The notes under the pieces are model-generated. The model was not told the DNA's origin and ran no database searches. It saw nothing but the letters and a program-made list of their open reading frames with translations. The translations under genes were made by a program, and so were the position numbers. From JBNAGF01 sp049801055 (GTDB lineage: Bacteria > Pseudomonadota > Alphaproteobacteria > Rhodobacterales > Rhodobacteraceae), in NCBI RefSeq assembly GCF_049801055.1, contig NZ_JBNAGF010000004.1, positions 1 to 64,000 of the forward strand: a DNA stretch of 64,000 bases, in the 5' to 3' direction. Below are positions 57,944 to 64,000 of the stretch, piece after piece. How positions within the stretch are numbered: the stretch's first letter is position 1; the number at the start of each line of letters is the position of its first letter.

Positions 57944-60184
57944 CTACCGGTCGTTGCCTTTGGGCGCGCGACCGCCGCCGCCTCCGCCAAAGATGTCCTT
58001 GAGGATCTGATCCACAGCCTGACCCAGCCCACCCGGCCGGCCCTGTGGCTGGCGGCGTTCGGGCTGGCGTGGCGGAGTTGGTTCGCTCATCGGTAACGGG
58101 CGCGGCTCCAGACCTTCGTGAACGCGAACCATCGTTTCGTGCCAGATTTCCGCCGGCAACCCGCCGCCCGTGACACCCGACAATGGTGTATTGTCATCAT
58201 ACCCCATCCAGACCCCGGCAACGTAGTCTGCGGTGAAACCGATGAACCAAGCATCCCTTGCGGCTTGGGTGGTGCCTGTTTTGCCCGCAGCTTGCCAATT
58301 GGGAAGCGATGCGCGCTGACCTGATCCGTCGCTCACCACCTTCTCCATCATCCAGATCAGTTGCTCGGCAGCCTCTGCCCGGATCACCCGCTCCCCTATT
58401 CCACCATCCTTACCCATAAGCGGAGAGTCATCGCCCATCAGGCTCAGCTCGGTCATGCCGTAAGGGGTCACAGATGATCCGCCGTTGAGAATGCCCGCAT
58501 AGGCGCCGGTCATCTCGATCAGCGTGCTTTCGGATGCGCCCAGCGCCAAGGCCGGTCCCGCCGCCAGATCGCTGTCGATGCCGAATTCGCTGGCAACCAG
58601 TCGCACCTTGTCGCGCCCGACCTGCTCGGAAACCTTTACGGCGGGGACATTGAGTGAATCCTTTAGTGCGCGGGTCAACGTGACTTCGCCATAATACTTG
58701 TTGGTATAATTCTTTGGGCACCACTGACCGGATCCCGGGATGTTCTGGCAGTACGGTTCATCCACAACCGTATCGAGTGGCGAGTGTCCGAGCTCCAGCG
58801 CAGTGGCATAAACGAAGGGTTTGAAGGCCGACCCGGTCTGTCGCAGGGCTTGTGTCGCCCGGTTGAACGCGCCGGACACACGCGTCTTGCGCCCGCCCAC
58901 CATCGCCCGAACTGCTCCGTCGGCAGACATTACAACGATAGCAGCCTGTGCCTTGGATCCTTCGCGCACCTTTTCCTGAAAGATGAACTTCATCGCTTCT
59001 TCTGCCGAAGCCTGAAGCCGTTGATCAAGCGTCGTTCTTATGACGACATCTTCGGTGGTGTTGCGCGTGAAGAACTCTGGCCCGCTTGCCATGACCCAGT
59101 CAGCAAAATAGCCGCCAGCGCGCGCCGCCGCCGCTTCGGAAAGCTCTGCCGGATTGTTGCGGGCTTCGGCGGCCTCGGCCTTGGTCAGATAGCCCTGCGC
59201 TTCCATCAGCCCCACGATGACGCGGGCCCGGTCCTGTGATCGCTTCAGATTGTTGGTTGGTGCATAACGAGTTGGCGCAACCAGAAGCCCGGCGAGCATC
59301 GCAGACTCGGCGGGATTTACCTCGGCAGCCGACTTTCCAAAGTATCGCTGACTGGCGGCTTCGAAACCACGAGCACCCGCCCCGAGAAACGCCCGGTTCA
59401 GATAAATGGTGAGAACTTCGTCCTTGGAGTATTTGACCTCCATGGCCATTGCGTAAATGGCCTCTTTGACCTTGCGCCACAGCGATCCCTGACGGCAATC
59501 CGACTCGTATGCGGCTTCCGACTCCCACTCATCCGCGTTGTAAGGCACACCAAGGCAAAGCAATTTTGCCGTTTGCTGAGTGATAGTCGAACCGCCATGC
59601 CCGGACAAAGGCCCGCGCCCCTCGCTGAGGTTGATCCTGACCGCACTTGCAACACCGCGCGGGCTGACACCGAAATGCCGGTAAAAGCGCTTGTCCTCAG
59701 TGGCAATCACTGCGTGTTTGAGATGCGGCGAAACGGTGCTTGCGGTCACGACACCACCGAATTGATCGCCACGCCACGCGAACACGGATCCATTCCGATC
59801 CAGCATGGTCACGGAACCACGCGCTCGGCCATCCAGCAATGCTTTGGGTTCGGGCAAGGTCGTATAGACATAGCCGACAGCAAGGGCGAGCAGCAGGGCA
59901 AAGATCATGCCGGTGCGCCACGTCAGCCCCCAAATCAGCCCAATGATCCAGCCAAAGAACCGACGGATCGCTCCGCCTATGCCGCCGCCACCTGATCCTG
60001 ACTTTTTGGTGCGCTTTGCCTTTCGTCCCGGAGCGGATCCGGGTTTGGTCTGCACCTTTGCCTTGGGCTTTGGTTTGGGCTTCGGCTGGGGTTTTGATTT
60101 TGGTGCGCCGGAACGACCGGCGGAGGGATACCTCTTATCCGCTACCAGAGGCGGTCGCCGCCGCTTCGACTCACTCATGCTCAA
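57944..60184 (-). CDS. Class A penicillin-binding protein, PBP1A family
   Basis: This 746-residue enzyme both polymerises glycan strands and cross-links peptides. A cytoplasmic Lys/Pro-rich N-terminus (PKPKPKPKAK near 35) precedes one membrane segment near 90-110. The glycosyltransferase (GT51) domain has the catalytic Glu in ATEDKRFYRHFG and GGSTITQQTAK. The transpeptidase domain has the SxxK motif in TGSAFKPF, SxN in KDSLNVPA, and KTG in AGKTGTTQAA. A Pro-rich and Gly-rich tail ends the protein. It converges on mlaC and is divergent from glnK across 254 bases. Confidence 0.93.
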   Translation of the reverse strand: MSMSESKRRRPPLVADKRYPSAGRSGAPKSKPQPKPKPKPKAKVQTKPGSAPGRKAKRTKKSGSGGGGIGGAIRRFFGWIIGLIWGLTWRTGMIFALLLALAVGYVYTTLPEPKALLDGRARGSVTMLDRNGSVFAWRGDQFGGVVTASTVSPHLKHAVIATEDKRFYRHFGVSPRGVASAVRINLSEGRGPLSGHGGSTITQQTAKLLCLGVPYNADEWESEAAYESDCRQGSLWRKVKEAIYAMAMEVKYSKDEVLTIYLNRAFLGAGARGFEAASQRYFGKSAAEVNPAESAMLAGLLVAPTRYAPTNNLKRSQDRARVIVGLMEAQGYLTKAEAAEARNNPAELSEAAAARAGGYFADWVMASGPEFFTRNTTEDVVIRTTLDQRLQASAEEAMKFIFQEKVREGSKAQAAIVVMSADGAVRAMVGGRKTRVSGAFNRATQALRQTGSAFKPFVYATALELGHSPLDTVVDEPYCQNIPGSGQWCPKNYTNKYYGEVTLTRALKDSLNVPAVKVSEQVGRDKVRLVASEFGIDSDLAAGPALALGASESTLIEMTGAYAGILNGGSSVTPYGMTELSLMGDDSPLMGKDGGIGERVIRAEAAEQLIWMMEKVVSDGSGQRASLPNWQAAGKTGTTQAARDAWFIGFTADYVAGVWMGYDDNTPLSGVTGGGLPAEIWHETMVRVHEGLEPRPLPMSEPTPPRQPERRQPQGRPGGLGQAVDQILKDIFGGGGGGRAPKGNDR

Positions 60185-60302
60185 ACCCTGCCCGGCTCTT
60201 GTGTTGCGCGCACATTACCCCGCGCAATCTCAATTGTAGAGGTATTGTTATCCTCCAACTCCCCTTTCATTGCTGCTCAATTTTTCATCTTCAGTCTACT
60301 CA

Positions 60303-60319
60303 TGTGCATTTTTTGTGCA
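60303..60319 (+). promoter_or_regulatory. Direct repeat TGTGCA in the glnK upstream region
   Basis: TGTGCA occurs at 60303-60308 and 60314-60319, one helical turn apart, also giving TGCA-N7-TGCA. It resembles an NtrC site but has five bases where the enteric consensus has seven between half-sites. It lies 120 bases before the glnK start. Confidence 0.25.
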
Positions 60320-60438
60320 GTTTTGCGTGAATCTGGCGCGCCGCACCCCAACGGCCCCATTTCCAAGCGCCTTTTTCAAGGTTCACTTTCTGCATGTGCA
60401 AACACCGGGGCGACCCGGTCATTCGATAGGGGATAAAC

Positions 60439-60777
60439 GTGAAACTCATCATTGCAACGATCAAGCCGTTCAAACTGGAAGAGGTTCGCGAAGCGCTGAC
60501 CGAGGCCGGTATCCGCGGCATGATGGTTACCGAAATCAAGGGCTTTGGATCTCAGTCCGGCCATACGGAAATCTACCGCGGCGCCGAATACGCGGTGAAC
60601 TTCGTGCCAAAGATCAAACTCGAAATCGTCGTCGCCGAAGGAATGGTCGACCAGATCGTCGAAACCATCACCTCGACGGCCAAGACCGGAAAGATCGGCG
60701 ACGGAAAAATCTTCGTGATCGACGTGGAACAGGCAGTTCGCGTGCGCACCGGCGAAACCAACGATGACGCGCTGTGA
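60439..60777 (+). CDS. glnK: Nitrogen regulatory protein PII
   Basis: This 112-residue PII protein senses 2-oxoglutarate, ATP/ADP and, through uridylylation, glutamine. It has the T-loop GHTEIYRGAEYAVNFVPK with the uridylylated Tyr51 and the B-loop TGKIGDGKIFV near 83. As it lies next to amtB, it is the GlnK-type PII that plugs the ammonium channel at high nitrogen. The gap to amtB is 28 bases, so the two form one operon, normally under NtrC control. Confidence 0.95.
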   Translation: MKLIIATIKPFKLEEVREALTEAGIRGMMVTEIKGFGSQSGHTEIYRGAEYAVNFVPKIKLEIVVAEGMVDQIVETITSTAKTGKIGDGKIFVIDVEQAVRVRTGETNDDAL

Positions 60778-60805
60778 TCCGGCGCAACCAGAGGAAAGAA
60801 TTACC

Positions 60806-62131
60806 ATGAAACGCACTTTTGCACTTCCCGTCGCCGCCGCGCTATCCGCGCTGCCGTCGCTGGGCCTGGCCCAGGAGGCCGCAACCGGAGAAGCGGCGCA
60901 ACATACCCAGTACATTCTGACATCGCTATTGTTTCTCGTCGGTGGTTTCCTTGTGTTCTGGATGGCGGCAGGGTTTGCCATGCTTGAGGCAGGGCTTGTT
61001 CGGTCAAAGAACGTGACCATGCAGCTCACCAAGAACATGGGGCTCTTCTCGCTGGCAGCCATCATGTACTGGCTGGTTGGCTTCAATCTGATGTATCCCG
61101 GCGAAGGCTGGACCATCACCGGCTTGCTCGGTGCATTCTCGCCCACGTCTCTTGAACCCGTCGGGCTGGCAGACACGGAAACCGATCTCAGCTATGCCTC
61201 GGTCGGCTCGGATTTCTTCTTCCAGCTTATGTTCTGCGCAACCACTGCCTCCATCGTATCGGGAACCATGGCCGAGCGTGTCAAGTTGTGGCCGTTTCTG
61301 GTCTTCGTGATCATCCTGACCGGTTTCATCTACCCGATTGAAGCATCGTGGCAGTGGGGCGGCGGCTGGCTTGACGCTCGCGGCTTCAGCGACTTCGCTG
61401 GCTCGACCCTTGTTCACGCCGCAGGGGGATTTGCTGCGCTGGCAGGTGCCATGGTGCTGGGGCCACGGATCGGTAAGTACAACAAGGATGGCAAGGTCGT
61501 ACCTATTCCGGGGTCAAACCTAGCCTTGGCCACGCTGGGAACGTTCATCCTGTGGCTTGGATGGTTCGGATTCAACGGCGGTTCACAGTTGGCCATGGGC
61601 ACCATCGGTGACGTTGCCGATGTCTCCAGAATCTTTGCCAACACCAACATGGCTGCTGCCGCCGGCGCCGCCGCCGCTCTGGGCCTGACTCAGGTCATGT
61701 TTGGCAAGGTCGACCTGACGATGACGCTCAACGGTGCGTTGGCCGGGTTGGTTTCGATCACGGCGGAACCGTTGGCACCGACCCTGTTCCAGTCCCTGAT
61801 TATCGGCGGCATCGGCGGTGTAATCGTAGTGTTCGCCGTGCCGATGCTGGACCGGATGAGAATCGACGACGTGGTTGGCGCCATTCCTGTGCACCTGATT
61901 GCCGGGTTCTGGGGGACATTCATCGTGGCCTGGACAAACAGCGACGCGTCATTCGGCACCCAGATTATCGGCTTCCTCTCCATCGGGATCTTCGTCTTCG
62001 TAGTCTCCTATGTCTTCTTCACGGTGATCAAGTCCACCATCGGGCTGCGCGTGAGCGAAGAAGAGGAGATCAACGGTCTGGACATGGCAGAGCTGGGAAT
62101 GGAAGCGTACCCTGAGTTCTCGAAGGGGTAA
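60806..62131 (+). CDS. amtB: Ammonium transporter
   Basis: AmtB takes up ammonium across the inner membrane. The 441-residue protein has a cleavable signal (RTFALPVAAALSALPSLGLA) and eleven hydrophobic segments. The pore twin His residues are in LVHAAGGFAAL and PVHLIAGFWG, and the periplasmic substrate-site pattern FFFQLMFCATTASIVSG is present. The C-terminal tail that contacts GlnK ends EAYPEFSKG. The frame opens at 60764, but ATG at 60806 follows GAGGAAAG. A strong terminator follows. Confidence 0.95.
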   Translation: MKRTFALPVAAALSALPSLGLAQEAATGEAAQHTQYILTSLLFLVGGFLVFWMAAGFAMLEAGLVRSKNVTMQLTKNMGLFSLAAIMYWLVGFNLMYPGEGWTITGLLGAFSPTSLEPVGLADTETDLSYASVGSDFFFQLMFCATTASIVSGTMAERVKLWPFLVFVIILTGFIYPIEASWQWGGGWLDARGFSDFAGSTLVHAAGGFAALAGAMVLGPRIGKYNKDGKVVPIPGSNLALATLGTFILWLGWFGFNGGSQLAMGTIGDVADVSRIFANTNMAAAAGAAAALGLTQVMFGKVDLTMTLNGALAGLVSITAEPLAPTLFQSLIIGGIGGVIVVFAVPMLDRMRIDDVVGAIPVHLIAGFWGTFIVAWTNSDASFGTQIIGFLSIGIFVFVVSYVFFTVIKSTIGLRVSEEEEINGLDMAELGMEAYPEFSKG

Positions 62132-62151
62132 GCCCGACGCCACAAAGCAGA

Positions 62152-62189
62152 AAGCCCCGGGCGTTGATGCGCCCGGGGCTTATCTGTTT
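62152..62189 (+). terminator. Terminator after amtB
   Basis: A perfect 12-bp stem (AAGCCCCGGGCG at 62152-62163, CGCCCGGGGCTT at 62170-62181) with loop TTGATG and a following ATCTGTTTT. It also faces the convergent aminotransferase gene. Confidence 0.92.
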
Positions 62190-62242
62190 TGGCCGTTCAG
62201 AGAAGGACCGACTTTGACTGGTCGTGTCAGAACAGTCGGTTG

Positions 62243-63427
62243 TCAGACGCCCACATCAACAATCGCCTTTGCGAGGATCGGCACGGTCACATCGTTCAGC
62301 CCGGCAATATTCATGCGACTGTCGCCCACCATGTAGATGCCGTGCTCGGTCCGAAGCCGCTCAACGAGTTCAGGTGACGTGCCGATTCTAGAGAACATAC
62401 CCCGGTGCTGCGCAATGAAAGCAAAGCGATCCGACCCGGTCAGCCGCTGCAGTTCATCGGCAAGATTCTGGCGCAGGCCCAGCATCGACAGGCGAACATT
62501 TTCCAGCTCCGCAGCCCAGTCAGCGCGCAACGCGTCATCGGTGAGAATCTCGGTCACGACCCGAGCACCGTGATCGGGCGGGAACGAATAGTTCTGACGG
62601 TTCAGAAATGCCAATGTCTGCTGGTTCAGACCGGTTTGGCCAGCGTCCGCACTGATCGCCATCAGCAGGCCGGTCCGTTCCCGATAAACACCAAAGTTCT
62701 TCGAACACGAGGCCGCAATCATGCACTCTTTGACAGACGCGGCGACGAGCCGGGTTGCCTTGGCGTCTTCTTCGAGACCGTCACCGAACCCCTGATATGC
62801 GATGTCGATCATCGCGACCAAGCCATTTTCGTTGATCAGGTCGATGACCGCCTGCCATTCAACAGAATTCAGATTTGCCCCGGTCGGGTTGTGGCAACAC
62901 CCATGCAGCAGCACCACATCCCCTGCCCTTGCCGTTTTGAGATCTTCTATCATTCCGTCGAAATTCACGCCGCGGGTTTCACTGTCGAAATAGCGGTAGG
63001 GAACAGTCTCAATGCCGAGATACTTCAGAATCGACAGGTGATTAGGCCATGTCGGATCAGAAACAAAAACACGTGCCGCGGGGTTGGCCATCCGGATCAG
63101 TTCGAAAGCCTGCCGGCATGCCCCCGTTCCACCCGGCGTGGCCACCGCAGCAACGTTGCCTCGGGCCACGCTGTCGCCAAGAATCAACCCGATCATCGCA
63201 TCGGCATAGGCCGGGTCTCCAGCCAGCCCCGTATAGGCCTTTGTTTCCTGCGTTTCCCAGATACGCTGTTCTGCGGCTTTGACCGCACGCATCACCGGCG
63301 TGATGCCCTCGGCGTTCTTGTAAACCCCAACACCCAGATCGATTTTGTCTGTGCGAGGGTCATCCCGATACATCTGCATCAGCGCCAGAATTTTGTCAGC
63401 AGGTTGTTCTCTGAGGTTCTCGAACAT
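62243..63427 (-). CDS. tyrB: Aromatic amino acid aminotransferase
   Basis: This 394-residue PLP enzyme is a class I aminotransferase of the aspartate/aromatic type. It shows the family opening KIDLGVGVYKNAEG, the cofactor contacts in HGCCHNPTGANL near 183, the PLP-binding Lys in SCSKNFGVYRERTG near 244 and the substrate Arg in SRMNIAGL near the end. It could act on aspartate, tyrosine or phenylalanine; TyrB is the usual label for this alphaproteobacterial group but aspartate specificity is possible. ATG at 63427 follows CGGAGAA and stands one base after the sulfurtransferase stop. Confidence 0.88.
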   Translation of the reverse strand: MFENLREQPADKILALMQMYRDDPRTDKIDLGVGVYKNAEGITPVMRAVKAAEQRIWETQETKAYTGLAGDPAYADAMIGLILGDSVARGNVAAVATPGGTGACRQAFELIRMANPAARVFVSDPTWPNHLSILKYLGIETVPYRYFDSETRGVNFDGMIEDLKTARAGDVVLLHGCCHNPTGANLNSVEWQAVIDLINENGLVAMIDIAYQGFGDGLEEDAKATRLVAASVKECMIAASCSKNFGVYRERTGLLMAISADAGQTGLNQQTLAFLNRQNYSFPPDHGARVVTEILTDDALRADWAAELENVRLSMLGLRQNLADELQRLTGSDRFAFIAQHRGMFSRIGTSPELVERLRTEHGIYMVGDSRMNIAGLNDVTVPILAKAIVDVGV

Positions 63428-63428
63428 C

Positions 63429-64000
63429 TTATTCTCCGGTTGCAACGGGCAGTGTCGGGAAGGCGCCCCATTCGGCCCACGAGCCGTCGTAGAGCGAATG
63501 GTCGGACTTTCCGATACGTTCGAGCGCAAGGCTCAGAACAGCAGCCGTGACACCCGATCCGCATGAGGTGATTGCCGGCTTCTTCAGATCTACACCGGCA
63601 GCTTCGAAGACCGCACGGATATCCTTGGGCGATTTCATCGTTCCGTCCGCATCAAGAAGCTCGGTAAACGGGACATTTTTCGATCCCGGAATATGACCAC
63701 TCCGCAATCCTTCACGGGGTTCGGCGTCCTTGCCCTGAAACCGGCCTGCGGACCGGGCGTCGATAATCTCGTGATCCCCCAGCTTGGTGGCGGCGGATAC
63801 CTGAGTGACGTCCCGCACCAGATGGTTCTGAACCCGAACCGTCATGTGGCGATCCCGAACCACTGGTGGAAGATCTTCGGTTTCACGCTCTTCGGCCAAC
63901 CATTTGGGTAATCCGCCGTCCAGCACGGCGATGTTCTTTTGTCCCATCAGCTTGAACAGCCACCAGACCCGCGCAGCCGACATCAACCCGGCACCGTCAT
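63429..64000 (-). CDS. sseA: 3-mercaptopyruvate sulfurtransferase, C-terminal part
   Basis: The window ends inside this gene; 190 C-terminal codons are visible. It has tandem rhodanese domains in full form. Seen here are the end of domain one (GLMSAARVWWLFKLMGQ, VLDGGLPKWLAEERE) and domain two with EIIDARSAGRFQG and the active-site loop CGSGVTAAVLSLALERIG, where CGSGVTA is typical of mercaptopyruvate and not thiosulfate enzymes. It would move sulfur from 3-mercaptopyruvate to an acceptor. It lies one base before tyrB on the same strand, a common pair linked to cysteine breakdown. Confidence 0.9.
   Translation of the reverse strand, partial: DGAGLMSAARVWWLFKLMGQKNIAVLDGGLPKWLAEERETEDLPPVVRDRHMTVRVQNHLVRDVTQVSAATKLGDHEIIDARSAGRFQGKDAEPREGLRSGHIPGSKNVPFTELLDADGTMKSPKDIRAVFEAAGVDLKKPAITSCGSGVTAAVLSLALERIGKSDHSLYDGSWAEWGAFPTLPVATGE

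Overview
The window reads as the chromosome of a Rhodobacteraceae alphaproteobacterium of the Roseobacter clade (Ruegeria-like). The evidence is the rRNA operon order (16S, tRNA-Ile, tRNA-Ala, 23S, 5S, initiator tRNA-Met), the GC-rich third codon positions, and the family style of the housekeeping proteins. No species can be named from the sequence alone. Function calls rest on motifs and family recognition by eye; no database search was run.

Layout. 1-7.6 kb: redox and gluconeogenic metabolism, with pntA-pntB and maeB facing pckA. 7.65-21.6 kb: a probable 14-kb integrated island bounded by a 13-bp repeat that equals the 3' end of the initiator tRNA-Met gene. It carries a secreted RcnB-like protein and a divergent Gly/Asn-rich protein, an HxlR regulator with a divergent methyltransferase, an XRE regulator, a small-HTH plus two-tyrosine-recombinase operon, a cobalt-type nitrile hydratase operon, a second methyltransferase, and at the tRNA end a large serine recombinase whose last codons lie inside the tRNA. 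21.6-27.6 kb: a complete rRNA operon on the minus strand with its promoter, and two DnaA boxes upstream. 27.8-36.9 kb: ordinary chromosomal genes (rppH, fadH, a LysR regulator, an OmpA-family protein, a peroxidase-like gene, a GNAT, a CinA-like gene, sfsA, map). 36.9-48.8 kb: a decaying stretch and an uptake locus on the minus strand. It contains a multiply broken membrane-protein gene, a histidine phosphatase interrupted by an amber codon, an ABC importer (binding protein, fused permease, ATPase), a three-gene sensor set resembling Salmonella PgtC-PgtB-PgtA, and a broken OprB-type porin. 49-64 kb: a cyclase-hydrolase fusion, rsmD, a flavin reductase, phhB with a FemAB-like acyltransferase, a phosphodiesterase and a RidA gene in one overlapping operon, mlaA-mlaC, a class A penicillin-binding protein, glnK-amtB, an aromatic aminotransferase, and the C-terminal part of a 3-mercaptopyruvate sulfurtransferase.

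How genes work together. The malic enzyme, PEP carboxykinase and transhydrogenase fit growth on organic acids and NADPH supply. The Pgt-like sensor set probably controls the adjacent importer: its periplasmic sensor protein is visibly a paralogue of the importer's binding protein. The histidine phosphatase (now broken) and the OprB-like porin (also broken) suggest the substrate was a phosphorylated organic compound, but this is inference. The island appears to have replaced the original terminator of the rRNA operon with one encoded antisense inside its own recombinase gene.
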